Of a stretch of 64,000 bases of DNA, positions 1 to 11,529 are shown piece by piece. Every line of letters starts with the position of its first letter. Positions within the stretch are counted from its first letter, which is position 1. A program made the position numbers and the translations under genes. Below the pieces are notes generated by a model. That model ran no database searches. It saw only the letters and a program-made list of their open reading frames with translations, and had not been told where the DNA came from. The DNA is from Cladopsammia gracilis (lineage: Eukaryota > Cnidaria > Anthozoa > Scleractinia > Dendrophylliidae), in the NCBI GenBank assembly GCA_022457155.1, contig JAJGOT010000273.1:312501-376500 (forward strand), read 5' to 3'.

Positions 1-1340
1 ATATTCTCCGACAGAAACTTTGGAAATAAGACCTTGAGCGTGATCCAATTGGACGTAAACAAAGCGTTAAACAATAAAAGTTTGATAATGCGAAATGGCC
101 AGCTTTTCAAATTCAACTTCAAGCAAATATTCGGGAAGCCAACAGAAATCCAAAATGGAAGCCACTTATACGTAACAGGTGCGCGTGCTTTACAACTCCA
201 TTATTATATCAGGGATCCACCCACGGATAGCTTGAGCGAGAAAGTTATTGAATGGGAGAAGACCTTCCTAGACAAAGCTTCCTCGCTTTCTACATCTTGC
301 TTTGATGTCTACTATGAAGCAGTAAGAAGCACGGACGACGCCATCGATGAAAACGCCAGTGCAGATATGAGTCTGGTCTCGATCACATTCATGGTAATGA
401 TCTCCTTCGCTTGTGTTATGCTCAGCAAGTTTTTAAATCCGCTGACCGGTCATTCGCTGCTTGCGGGCGCGGGCGTGCTCGCAGTGAGTTCGGGGATTTT
501 GGCGGGAATGGGAATTGCCACGTGGTGCCGAGTGACGTTCGTTGGTATGGTTGGCGTAGTTCCTTTCCTAGTAATAAGCATAGGAATCGATGATATGTTT
601 ATTATTATAGACGAGCTCGATCGACAGCCGCGCCAGTATTGTGTGGTCAGGACTGTCAAGGAAGTGATGTCACGAACAGGAGCGACAGTTACTATGACAA
701 CCATGACTGACTTAGTTGCTTTTGTGGTCAGCACATCGACTCATTTCCCTGCTATTAGGTGAGAATATCTTGCATGTTTTTTGTTTTGTATATCTTGTAA
801 CCCTTAGGACCAGGTTGCGTAGAACAAAGGCACTTCTTGAAAACGTTTTTCACAAGACCACTTGAATTAGCTTTACAAGCGGGAGCTGATTACCTGCCTT
901 CATATGTAAATCGGGTTGATTAAGAACAACATGATTTACTATGACTTATGAAAAGCAAAAAGGTTTCCATCAAAACTTCGCAACGTCAACTTCAGCTTCC
1001 CTTCCACTCAAAGGCTAGGTCACTAAGTGCACAACTGTAACTTGGGCTATAATCAAGAATTCCTTGTTGTCAGCAAGAGTTAATTCCTTGAAGTACTCCT
1101 TCTTTGTAAGAATTATCAAAGACTGGAGCAATTTACGAAACCATCTATGTGGAAATGATATCGACATCAATAGATATAAAATGGGTGTAAAAAAGTGGAT
1201 GAACATCAACTGATTACATATTTATACATTATATTTTTCTGCTGCTTCAGTGCCTGATGTTCGTATTCAAAATTTTAGATTTTAGATTTTCTACAAGCAT
1301 TATCAACCATCTGTATTATATATTTTTGTAGTTTATTAAT

Positions 1341-1388
<48 letters not shown>

Positions 1389-1952
1389 GGGATCTAAAAT
1401 AGGGGTAACCTCACGGTCCTCCGTTTTAAATTTAACAAATTTACACCGGTTTTCCGTGGTGTGGACTCTTATTTACCACGATTTACGTCATCACATGGTC
1501 AAAACTGTTGTGGACTTACGAGGCGCAGCCGAGTGAGCCAGCAAAAAAATTTGACCATGTGATGACGTAAATCGTGGTAAATAAGAGTCCACACCACGGA
1601 AAACCGGTGTAAATTTGTTTTTTCCAACAATATTTAGAAAAAACACAAGGAAAAATCGAAGTCTTGTTACAAAACGTGACAGCAAAGAAAGAGCAAGCGT
1701 TGTCTATAACTTTCTCGCAATCTGATTGGTGTTTTTCAAATGCGCGTGATGTTAGCGTCAGCACCGTTGTCTGGACTCTCATTTACCACTCACGTCGACC
1801 AATCAGATTGCGAGTTTAGCGGCAATTGTGGTAAAAACCGTTTTTCTGTATTTGAATAAAGTATTATTGATCAGTTTCATCAGTATTATTGATTGGTTTC
1901 ATGGATTTGAATAAAGTATTATTTGATCAGTTTAAAGTATTATTGATCAGTT

Positions 1953-2000
<48 letters not shown>

Positions 2001-5000
2001 TATTGTAATTATAATGTGTTTTTTTTTTTCAGGTATTTTTGTATTTACGCTGCTCTGGCTGTTACATTGGCGTATGTGATGATGATTACCTTCTTTGTCG
2101 CAGTACTGACATTTGATGTAAAGCGAATCAAATCTGGACGCAGAGACTGTCTACCAGTGTGCCCTGCACCACAGCCAAAAGAAGGCGAGGCTCCCTGGGA
2201 CGAGCCGCGCCCGCAAACATCAAACCGCATTATGAAGAGCTGGGCCAAATTTCTCATGTTTCCTGTTTCAAAGTTTTTTGTGCTTGTCTTGTCCCTGGTA
2301 ATTCTCGCTATGGGGATATACGGAACCACGAAAGTGACTGAGAGGTCAGTTGTCATAATGCCACACTGTGTTTTAGACGCTGTTCAGCGTCGTGTTACTG
2401 AACACAGTGCTGGAAATAACAGTCGGTCATCGGACATTGTCCGACCAAAATCCGAAAATGTCCGACCAATTTTAAATTATGCTCGGACATGGTGACCGAG
2501 CACAAAAATTACTTAGCGTTTGCTTTGAAAGTCTTATTAACTCATCGCGTTTGATTCCAAAAACATTACAAAAAACATTTACGCTGTTTGTACGATTTAT
2601 TTTGCTGTAAACGGCTCTCTTGATTCGAGAAAATTCAGAAAAGGCCGTGTCATTTGAAATCGCCCTACAATGCACCGCAAAACTTCTTATAGCACTTCGT
2701 GTATGCTCACCGATTGTGTCTCAGGAAAAATCCAAAATAGCGGATGTCCGACCAATTTTGTAAAATGTCCGATCAAAAGGGAGGTTTGACACATGCCCTT
2801 CTAAGCCGGCAAGAAAAATTATTTCCATCACTGGAACGTAAATGTAATGTACTGATCATCGGTTATTAAATGGTCCTTGCGTTGATGAACGTAATTACTG
2901 TAAATTGCTATTAACCCCTTCTCTCCCAAAAGTACAAAAACATCAAAATTAAAAAGAATTTCATTTTGCAAAATAATAACAAACAAATAGTACCATGTGA
3001 AAGTACTTTTGAAGAGTTTTCATTTGAATGGTCACACCATAGGATTTTGTCCACAGACTCAAAAGTTAGAACAAATGGTACCATGCAAAAGTACTGCTGA
3101 AGAGGTTTCATTTGAATGGTCACACCATAGGATTTCGTCCACAGACTCAAAAGTTAGAACAAATGGTACCATGCAAAAGTACTGGTGAAGAGGTTTCATT
3201 TGAATGGTCACACCATAGGATTTCGTCCACAGACTCAAAAGTTAGAACAAATGGTACCATGCAAAAGTACTGCTGAAGAGGTTTCATTTGAATGGTCACT
3301 CCATAAGATTTTGTTGACAAACTCAAAAGTTAGAACCACACTACATGTCTTCATAATCGTGACTCTGATAGTGAAAGGGTTAAGCCTAAAAAAAATTCGA
3401 GGCTTAATATGACTGGGTTATCTCGTGACCTTCGCGTTGCCATGCAGTGCGATACTCCACCAACTTAGTTGCCAAGGTAACCAACCAAGGTGGAGCATCG
3501 CACTGGCGACTCGGATGTTACGAGTTCGAGTCCTCTCCAAAGCATCGAATTTTTTCTTTGAAACTTGGGCAGTCTTCATATGAGCCGGTAACCGGACTGG
3601 TCTGGTTTAATAGTAGGACGAATGCGTGTTCAAATTGGAAATTTCAGTCCGGCCGGTTTCCAGGATGAGAGTCGGATGAAATTGTTTACGCGATAGCATG
3701 CACAAAAATAGTTAAATCGTGATTTTAACCTTTCCTGTAATTCTAAGAATTCGTCTATCTTTACTTATTCAGCATCCAGAAATCATTTTTGATAAAAAAA
3801 AAATTGTAAAATATAGGTCGGAACTGGGATGCAAATCTCGTCCTCCTTCGATAGAAACGCATGCGTATTTCCTTTGTTCTGTATTGTATCTTTCTCCTTG
3901 TGTTTGCTCGATTGGCACTTTTTTCATAATTTTTAAAAAAAATCTTTAAAGAGTGTCCCGTAAAACCAGTCCCTAAGAGTTGAGAATTTAGGATAGTCGA
4001 ATTTGATTAGATCCACAAGTAGGGCAGGAGACCGGGTCAAGCTTCACCCGTGAAGGTCGTCTTAAGCTTAAGTGCAAATTTATTACTTAGTTAAATTAGA
4101 GCAGTTTTCAATTGAGTGTCGTAAAACCAAAACCAAAGTAATTACTCTGACCAATCACAGCAGTCGTAAACAATCCAATGAACCAATCAGAACTCGAAGC
4201 AATTACATGTCGCCGGTGCCAAGCGCGGGAAAACGCGTGCGAGCAAGTCACGATTGGTTTTGGTTTTATTTCTGATTGGTCGAGAAAGTGGCGCGAGATT
4301 TTTTAGCCAATCACAAAGCGTTGCAATGCAAAACCAAAGCAATTGTGTAATTACTTTTGATACTCAATTGAAAACTGCTCTATTATGGGTAATGCACACC
4401 GTCATCTTTAATCCAATATTGTTTTCTATTTTCCTTGACAAAAATTTATTTTAATATCTTTAGGTTTGATAGAAGAATGTTGGCGAAAGACGACTCTGAT
4501 CTTATGAAGTTTCTCAATGTCCAAGACGAGTATTTCGAACAGGTTATTCCCGTCAGCATAGTTCTTACAAATAATGTCAAATATGAGGACAGCACAATTC
4601 AAGAAGAAATTAGAAGGCTGTCAGACATTGTTAAAAAGAACAAACATTATCGGAAGCAGTGTTTGTCGTGGATGGATGTTTTAACAGAATTCTCGACCGG
4701 GCGTAATATAAGCATTACTGGACCACATTTTATGCCTGCATTAAGAATGTTCCTTGAAATTCCGCGATTTTCTGGTTTTAAACAAGATGTGAAGCTATCC
4801 CCCAACGGAACCCACGTGATTGCTTCCCGCATCTTAGCTTTCATGCGGAGCGATCCGCATTCAACCTTTCAGAAAAACGCTATGTTGACAATTCGCGAGG
4901 ATCTTGCTAACAAGTCTCCTCTAAAAGTGTTTCCAATCAGCCGTTCGTTCATCTTTTTTGAGCAGTACGCAATCATCGCAAGGGAAACCACTAGGAATCT

Positions 5001-6457
5001 TGTAATAGCGGCCCTAGCGGTTCTTGTAGTTACCTCCCTGTTTATGGTTGATTGCTCCGTGACGATCCTTGTGGTGGCTAATTTCGTGGCCCTAATACTC
5101 GAGCTGTTCGGTTTGATGTACCTCTGGGACGTGTCTCTGAATGGCGTTTCCATGATCACTCTCGTCATGGCTATCGGCTTTGCTGTGGATTATAGTGCTC
5201 ATATTGCGCATGCGTTCGTGGTGTCCGAGGAGGAAACCGCTAACAAGCGAGTCGTGGACGCGGTTAGTACGCTCGGTGCCAGTGTTTTCATGGGAGGTAA
5301 GTCGGTGCATGTTCCTCGCAGGATCAATAGCAAAGCATAGATGAGTTCAAGGGGTAACAGTAATGATCCATTAAAGTAAGATATTTAACATAACAACCGT
5401 TTCCATTGATATTCCTGTTGTGCATTTGCATTTTAAAACTAGTTCTCCTTAACCGCAGCCCAATATTTAATAAAATCTCAAATCTCAACAATTAGATAAT
5501 ACTGTTGAAGGGCTTTCATACGATTGGTCACAACGCAGGATTTTATTAGTTGACTTAAAAATTGATGAAATATAGATGGTTTCGGCACGGCGGCCATGTT
5601 GGTGCCAGTCAGAACAATGAAATTTTCATCCTTTGGAAATAAAACTCATGCAAACGATTTTGTTGTTTGTGACCACAAACATGGACGCAATGAAGATCAT
5701 CTATACGCTCGTCAATGAATTATTTTATACTTTTCTTTGCTGTAAGGCTCTCCCCCCCCCCCCCCCGGGGGTTGGGGGTACTCCCTTACATACGCTATAT
5801 AGGTATGTGCCGCCAGATAGGGTATGGTTTTTGAGGTGCTCAGTCCTTAAATAGGGTATCCTTTTTGGTATTTTTGGTTTTGCGATCCTTAGATATTCCT
5901 TAGATAGGGTCACTAAATTTCAGTATCCACCCTAACGCGCAAAACGAAAAAGATATGGTCTGTTAAAACTGGGCCTTAAAAAGGGTATCAAATCTCGATT
6001 TTCTACCCTTAAATAGGGTCAGGATTTGAGAACCTTGGCGGCACACACCTATCCTAAATTGTCGGGAGTACCCCCCCCCCCGGACTTTTCTTAATCTTCA
6101 GATTGCGAGTAAAGCGGAGCCTTCCTTTTGCACCTTATGCCAGCATGTCATGTACAGAATTTATACAGTTCACACATGTATCTATGCGAACCTTTCTAAA
6201 CCTAAGTAGCTGTTTTTTCTTTTTTCAAAACAGGATTCAGCACTTTCCTTGGGATGTTGGTTCTCGTGTTCGCCTCGTCAGAAATTTACCGTATCTTTTT
6301 TCGCATGTTCATGGGTATCGTGTTGTTTGGACTACTTCATGGCCTGTGTATCTTACCTGTCCAGCTTTCCTTGGTATGGTGGAGGCCAGCTGTTAAGCTG
6401 ACGAGCAAGACGGAGCAGTTAACGAAAGAAATAGAAACCGAGGGGGATCGACAGTAG
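1..6457 (+). CDS. Patched domain-containing protein (PTCHD3-like), 3' part, four exons
   Basis: Multi-pass membrane protein of the Patched/Dispatched/NPC1 branch of the RND superfamily; members move or sense sterols and other lipids, but the substrate of this subgroup is poorly known. Exons read as 1-758 (open at the left edge), 2033-2344, 4464-5296 and 6234-6457, with frame kept across every junction; the stop is TAG at 6455-6457. The visible part is 708 residues. It begins in the first extracellular domain, then runs through the sterol-sensing-type membrane block (about residues 120-200), ending in the GIDD motif at residues 195-198. A second extracellular domain follows (about 355-520), then the second membrane block with the RND motif GFAVDYSAHIAH at 595-606, and a short cytoplasmic tail ending EGDRQ. 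Both halves look intact, so this is probably a working gene. The N-terminus lies outside the window. A relative such as PTCHD1/4 is possible, but the PTCHD3-like form fits best. Confidence 0.9.
1341..1387. repeat. (TTAG)n microsatellite
   Basis: About twelve perfect TTAG units next to the foldback element, within a PTCHD intron. Confidence 0.95.
1434..1619. mobile_element. foldback element with perfect 70-bp arms
   Basis: Bases 1434-1503 are the exact reverse complement of 1550-1619, separated by a 46-base loop. The arms contain the ACACCGGTTTTCCGTGG and TTTACGTCATCACATGG motifs. No coding capacity. The lack of any mismatch between the arms implies recent origin or gene conversion between arms. 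Confidence 0.85.
2911..3383. mobile_element. TTAACCC-ended element carrying four 88-bp tandem units (copy 1)
   Basis: Starts TTAACCCCTTCTCTCCCAA and ends with GTGAAAGGGTTAA, roughly inverted ends. Between them lie four copies of an 88-bp unit; the landmark CATTTGAATGG recurs at 3021, 3109, 3197 and 3285, exactly 88 apart. Each junction carries a GGTACC site. Copies 2 and 3 of the family are at 38944 and 58968. Open frames across the array follow from repetition and are not genes. Confidence 0.8.
4098..4381 (+). mobile_element. MITE family A, copy 1 (284 bp, CCAAT-rich)
   Basis: Terminal inverted repeats AGAGCAGTTTTCAATTG and CAATTGAAAACTGCTCT bound a 284-bp non-coding element. The interior holds six CCAAT/ATTGG boxes and a GC-rich centre. 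Two more copies in this window lie in the opposite orientation (13644-14087 with an insertion, 31139-31422, also 284 bp). It sits in a PTCHD intron. Confidence 0.85.
5748..6085. mobile_element. G/C-run-ended element, copy A
   Basis: The left end is a C/G run followed by GGGGGTACTCCC and then a GTATGTGCCGCC segment; the right end is the inverse, GGCGGCACACACC, then GGGAGTACCCCC and a C run. The interior repeats short ATAGGGTAT words about every 20-50 bases. The same layout occurs at 54963-55457, 59499-59940 and, interrupted, at 52495-53154. It fills most of the last PTCHD intron. The terminal homopolymers are likely to be unstable and hard to assemble. Confidence 0.75.
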
Positions 6458-6621
6458 TTACTCAAAGCTGTAGCTAAGCCGTCGTTCTTCTTGCATTTTA
6501 TGATACTTTGATGTACTGTTACACTGTGCAATATTTTGTGCAAGTTTTGAGACAAGTTGCACGAAACATCACACACTGTAACATACCTTGCAACGAACAA
6601 AATCTTGTCGCGACAAGTTTC

Positions 6622-6627
6622 AATAAA
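6622..6627 (+). terminator. polyadenylation signal of the PTCHD gene
   Basis: AATAAA occurs 165 nt after the PTCHD stop codon, the first canonical signal on that strand after the gene. Placement fits a short 3' UTR; not confirmed by transcript data. Confidence 0.5.
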
Positions 6628-6804
6628 TGTAGTCGAGTTTTACCTTCAGCAACGGTTGCTTTGCAAGTATAACAACCCTTTCTGCCACTTTTCTCGCAGT
6701 TTTGGCGCGTATGCGCTGTGGCGACCCCTGCGCATACGCCCCAGTCCTTCGCGGCCAACGAAGCAGCTTGAGACGTTGTTACACTGCTTTTAGTGAATTG
6801 GATA

Positions 6805-7105
6805 CAGTCTTTTGATTAAACGTTGTCATTGATCGGTCTCATCCCTACGCGACCAGACCGAAAAGGATTATGGAGAGAAATTAATTCACATTCAATAGCT
6901 GCACATTATCAAAATACGGAACGACCTTAAATCGAAGCGATTCTTGTTGTCTTTCCGTAACACGCGAAAACAAACGTGAGTTTTGTTCTCCATTGTAAAC
7001 GCGATAGAGAATAACTAATCATGCATTTTAATTCACCCATACTCCCTTTCGGTCTGGTCGCGTAGGGGTAAGACCGACCAGTGACAACGTTTAATCAAAG
7101 GGCTG
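6805..7105. mobile_element. MITE with CAGTCTTTTGATTAAACG ends and TA flanks
   Basis: Long inverted repeats: the left arm runs through GATCGGTCTCATCCCTACG and the right arm carries its inverse. Flanked by TA on each side (6803-6804 and 7106-7107), as expected of Tc1/mariner-type insertion. 301 bp, non-coding. Confidence 0.75.
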
Positions 7106-7545
7106 TATAACAAGCGTACTAGAATGTGGGCTACCTTGTTTAGTGATATATTCAAGACACCACTTATATGAACCTCATGCAAAAAATATAGGCTTTTAAA
7201 TTTGCATTGAGACTAAGATTCTTATTGCCTGACGTTTGTGTGGGTACTTCATTAAAGATTTCAATCGTTTTTAACTTAGTTTTGACTCCTTATAGATCAG
7301 AGACACTATCTGGATTGTGCACTCTGTCCAGTACAGCTGTTTTTATTGCTTCAATAATATGCACTTAGGCAAATAGGTTCGTTTGTTGTTATCAAAAAAT
7401 TGGAACATCGTGGCGAGAACTACTCGAGGAGAGCAGTTCTAGTAGCTTACCCACGGTACAAAACTGTTACTTGTGGCGTCTAGTGGCAGGCCTACCTTCT
7501 AATATGTTCTACATTTGGAGAGAGCAAACACGGGGACGGCGGGGC

Positions 7546-7565
7546 GGGGGGGGGGGGGGGGGGGG
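7546..7565. repeat. 20-base G homopolymer
   Basis: A continuous G run preceded by short G clusters. A similar G-rich tract lies at about 7805-7826 beside a TTTTG repeat. Possible G-quadruplex or assembly trouble spot. Confidence 0.9.
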
Positions 7566-7912
7566 TTCTGTCAAGATCACTGGCTGCAGATCACTGGCTG
7601 CGGGAGGGCGGGACTTCTTGGCATTTTGATTGGGAGTGAACCACCGAAAGCTCGAAATGACTAGCTCTATTTCACATCGAAATATATGGTCTCTTTTCAG
7701 GTAGAAAAGCTAAATATTATTTTCGATATTTTAGGCCAAAATGTCTCAAAAACCATTGATACCTTTGTTTGTTTGTTTTGTTTTGTTTTGTTTTGTTTTT
7801 TTTGGGGGGGGAGGGGGGGGGGGGGGCAATTTCCTACGTAGCTTATGTCAAGGATGACGGCCTTTGGCAATAAACAGAGAAACTGAGGGTACAAAAAAAT
7901 GATAGGCGCGTA

Positions 7913-8173
7913 CCGTATTTTCTCGATTAAACGCCGGGCCCCGAATAAACGCCGGGTATCATAGAGGAAGTTGTAAGTAAGACCCTCAAACATTTAATTG
8001 TGGTATAGTAAACTTAAGATTTAAGGACAAGGTACACGGCTGCCAAAAAAACGAATAATAACCCTTTCTTAAAAAATGGTGGGCGAGAAAAAAACTGCTG
8101 ATTCAAAGAAATGCCGGGTCCACTAGGCCAAGTTTGAAATAAACGCTGGGGGCGTTTAATTGAGAAAATACGG
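7913..8173. mobile_element. MITE with CCGTATTTTCTCGATTAAACG ends cut to TA flanks
   Basis: Left end CCGTATTTTCTCGATTAAA, right end the inverse (TTTAATTGAGAAAATACGG), flanked by TA on both sides. The interior repeats the AAACGCCGGG word near both ends. 261 bp, non-coding, Tc1/mariner-like target. Confidence 0.75.
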
Positions 8174-8175
8174 TA

Positions 8176-9670
8176 TGCTTTATAATGAAAGTTATTCCGG
8201 ATTATTCCTTACTGAGAGTTTTGAAATATACATATTCGACAGAGTTAAAATTGTAAATACATCTAATGATACAATTTTATGAGATACTGCATTTTGAAGA
8301 ATATTTAAAAGAGAGGGAAATATCATATATATCAATAAAATATAAAATTTATTGACGAAGCATGTCATCGAAATATGGAGATTACTGATGGAGTAAAAAA
8401 GAAAGCATTGCTGTATTTTGAAGAACGTCAAAAGCTTTGTCGCAGCTGTAAACCCTTTTAGTTAACTCCTGTATGTATTCCTCTTTAGTTAACTCTGTTT
8501 TTGATGTAGATATGTTGTGTAGGTGGTCGTTATTTCCAGCAGCCACGCAGCTCTTTAGAACCTCTAATTTCATTGGACCTGTATACCGCACAGCTCTATT
8601 GTTTTTAGGTCTAGGGTCTATTGTTAGCCATTGTTGTATTGTTTGTTCTGTTGTTTTCTCAGCTAATCAGAGAAGACCTTGTAAGAGCTGCGTACCGCCC
8701 CGTTATTTCGTATCGGCCCCTGTCATAATAATTTAATTACTTAACTTTGTTATTAACTTTGTCTCTTATTTAACTATATATTTTAAGTTTTTAAAGCTGA
8801 ATTACAGTCCCTACTGCTCAATCTCATTTCATTTTTTGTTTTGAATTTGTTGATATGTTACACTTTAGTAATAGCATACATAGAGTAAATGGGAATAAAC
8901 CGTCAGTCCGCCATTACGGCAGTTGTGTTTACGAATGCTCGATGAGCTGAAACGTCGGTTTGGGAAAACTTTGAGGTTCTTTTACTTGTTATTATTGTTT
9001 GGAAAGGACATCTGACGTTAATAATGAAGGAAAAGATAAGTTTGTCTCGTAATTTTGATTTTCGCTAGTTAACGTTCTTTGTTTGTAAGTCTCGCAAACA
9101 TTGCCGAGCTGAGATTGTGGCCAATAAAAATAAACACACAAAAAAAAAATACAAGAACGCCGTTAACAAGAATTTAATACCGATGACTTCTTTAATTTAA
9201 TTTTTTATATTCTTTGTCTTTTTCAAATTCTCATAGCCTCTAGTAACAAATTGAAGAATTTTCCTAGTTCTCCCTGTTTGTCCTCTAATTTGTGTATCTA
9301 CAGTGTTTTTTCTATAGCATATTACAGTTTGCGATATTTAATATTATTATTCCACGAAATTTCCTCTCGTGTATCAGTTATTAAAATAGCCAGCAATGTT
9401 CGTAGGGCCGGGATGCAAGAAAGAATGAAGCGTTTTATAAAATTCACCACCCCTGGATTGTTAAAGGTTTATTCACTTATCAATAACAAAATTCAACAAC
9501 TGACAACTGTGTTTATTCCCACCATTTACTTGGCCGAATTCTGCAACACAAGAAATGGCGGGAGGGAATCAATCAGAGCACGGATCTGCACGTATCTCTG
9601 GGCTTCCTTTACATTTAAAGGTCAAATGAACCGAAAATTTGACATTTTTTCTTTTAAGTCCAATATTGGT
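8176..9670. other. intergenic stretch without a recognised gene
   Basis: AT-rich sequence with short open frames only (the longest is 149 codons at 9251-9700, with no recognisable domain and stops in the flanking reading). A GAAACGTC-bearing word near 8950 was considered as a ribozyme and rejected. Confidence 0.5.
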
Positions 9671-10108
9671 CAAATCGTCTGGACGGACAAGTCGTCTTAG
9701 TGTGAAAACGGGACGAACAAAATTTTGGACGTAAAAGTCGTCTCATTTTGTCCGTCGATTTGGCTGTCTATTAAGACGATTTTTCGAGGACGATTCGTTC
9801 GCCTAGACGGATAAGTCGTCCAAAGTCATACTTAAATTCACACCAGACGAACAAATGGTTGTATCTCGGTCCCAGTATTCGCTAAAGGGAATGGAACTAG
9901 TGAAGGGAGTGATGGTTTATGGGAAAATCAAAATGGCGGATAGAAAGCAAGGTAACCAAGCCTGTTAGTGCCAGGCCCCTTGCTTTCAAAATCGTCTGTT
10001 TGTTCGTTCAGTTATGAATTTACGATGACCAACACAAGGTGAGTTGTCCGTCTAGAATTCACATTACACGAACAAATCATCGGACGACTTGTCCGTCCAG
10101 ACGATTTG
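9671..10108. mobile_element. element with 26-bp inverted arms (CAAATCGTCTGGACGGACAA)
   Basis: Arms at 9671-9696 and 10083-10108 match in inverted orientation; inside are several further TCGTC/GACGA words. The right flank continues to about 10131 with ATTTCACATTAGATG (inverse strand), which the left flank lacks, so the left end may be eroded. Non-coding. Confidence 0.6.
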
Positions 10109-10225
10109 TCCGTCATCTAATGTGAAATGGGCCAATGTGCCGATCGAGAACCAAATAAACAAATTCTGATTTTTAAAACTAAATGTACTTGGCATCTCAG
10201 AGATATTGGAAGTTGAAAAGTACTA

Positions 10226-11312
10226 CAGTGGAAACCCGTTATAACGGACACCGAAGGGACGAGAAAGTGTCCGTTATAACGGGGTGTCCGTTATAACGGG
10301 GTGTCCGTTATAACGGTGTTTCTTGCAGATTACGTCACTTTATTGAATTTATTAATATAAACCTCTGTCATAAGTCTGTTATAGTATACCAGAAACCCAT
10401 AAGTGGGTTGAAACGTGCAACTGTCTCTTGTAGGCTTCAAAACAAGCCTCCGATTATTCAATTTGCTAACAAGTTGTTACAACCATATTTGGAAAATCAA
10501 GATAAAAATATTAACCAATTAATTTGCTACAACAACTTGCTTCCAATCTCGTGGGACCGAGGGGTTTCCAAATACGGTACTAGGCAAAAAATGAATATTC
10601 GAAAGCTGTGAATGCCCGTTATACGTTTCAACCCACTTATGGGTTTCTGAGTATTCACATCAGTAACGCAACATTTGAAACGTCTCAAATGAAAGCAAAA
10701 CATAAAACCTTGATAATCAAGTGAAACTTTGCTTTTTTGTAACAAAATGTTTATCCTCTTGCAAATGTATTCATTTCCTTTCGTCTCTAATTCGGATTAG
10801 ATCTTCACAAACAATTTCATAGCGATACAGTTGTCAGCAGTTGTTCATTCGCGTATTTCCTAATGAAAAAGTCCGTGACGTTTGTTTGCTTTCACTCGTT
10901 GAATTTTTTTTTCAGCCAAACGGAAACTAAATGACAATGTAGAGAAAAATAAAAAAGAAGACAAACTGACTGCACACTGAACATACTGTAGTCTTAGCTT
11001 ACGTTTCAGTCTCGCCACTGTGGCGAACTCTTGTCACGTACGATATCCAGACGGATATTTTTAATCGTACAGTATTAGTGCAGCCATTAGCGCAATGGTG
11101 TGACGAAAGATTGCACTCAGACTGTCCGTTTCTTGTAACGCGGTTGATTTTGTGTTAAATTTTTCTGTTCGGGCTGCAAAGAAGTGTCCGTTGTCCGTTG
11201 TAACGGGTGTCCATTATAACGGGGTCTTTTTAACAGAAAATGTATCACCGTTCCGCCGGGACTTATAAAACTGTCCGTTATACCGGGGTGTCCGTTAGGC
11301 GGGGTTCCACTG
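10226..11312. mobile_element. pogo/Tigger-like non-autonomous DNA transposon
   Basis: Left end CAGTGGAAACCCGTTATAAC and right end, read inverted, CAGTGGAACCCCGCCTAACG, flanked by TA at 10224-10225 and 11313-11314. Ends of this CAGT..AACCCCGTTATAACGG type are characteristic of Tigger/pogo elements. Near the left end the GTGTCCGTTATAACGGG word is repeated three times. No transposase frame is present across the 1,087 bp, so it depends on an outside transposase. A second inverted pair is nested at 10390-10649. Confidence 0.75.
10390..10649. mobile_element. nested MITE inside the Tigger-like element
   Basis: Perfect 26-bp inverted arms CAGAAACCCATAAGTGGGTT.. at 10390-10415 and 10624-10649. The pair lies wholly inside the pogo/Tigger-like element and is unrelated to its ends, so it is best read as a later insertion. 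Confidence 0.7.
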
Positions 11313-11529
11313 TACTTTTTGATCTTCGTAATCGTTAGTAGAGCGGTCGGGGAAGTTGTCGGGATATTGTCGGAAATAGAATTCGTTCCTGACGTCACTA
11401 TTGACCATTCAAAATAATGAAGGTTTGAAGTTGAAATCAGTGACTTTTGAGTGGAAACCTATGGTGTAATTCTGACTTCAGTACTTTTAAGTTTCTAACA
11501 GATAAAATTACGGAGAGGATAGCTCAAAT

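Larger units (their letters stand above)
759..2032 (+). other. PTCHD intron between visible exons 1 and 2
   Basis: GTGAGA donor at 759 and CAG acceptor ending at 2032 after a long T tract. Contents are a TTAG microsatellite (about 1341-1387), a perfect foldback hairpin (1434-1619), a further inverted pair whose arms read CTCGCAATCTGATTGGT (about 1713-1729 and 1799-1815), and an ATT microsatellite (about 1955-1998). Confidence 0.7.
2345..4463 (+). other. PTCHD intron between visible exons 2 and 3
   Basis: Donor GTCAGT at 2345 and acceptor TTTAG ending at 4463. It contains the TTAACCC/88-bp element and MITE A copy 1. Around 3480-3540 there is a tRNA-like B box (GAGTTCGAGTCC), probably a tRNA-derived SINE remnant. 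The rest shows nothing recognisable. Confidence 0.6.

Noticed and set aside
2997..3412. Open frames with FHLNGHTIGF-like peptides
   Set aside because: Translation of the 88-bp satellite; the same peptide recurs wherever the satellite occurs.
3480..3545. tRNA gene suggested by GAGTTCGAGTCC
   Set aside because: No clover-leaf with a matching acceptor stem or anticodon arm could be drawn; at best a tRNA-derived repeat.
8935..8965. CTCGATGAGCTGAAACGTC as a hammerhead ribozyme
   Set aside because: The core boxes are too close: there is no room for stem II between CGATGA and GAAAC.
10226..11312. Transposase gene in the Tigger-like element
   Set aside because: Only short frames between the ends; no DDE or CENP-B-type sequence seen.
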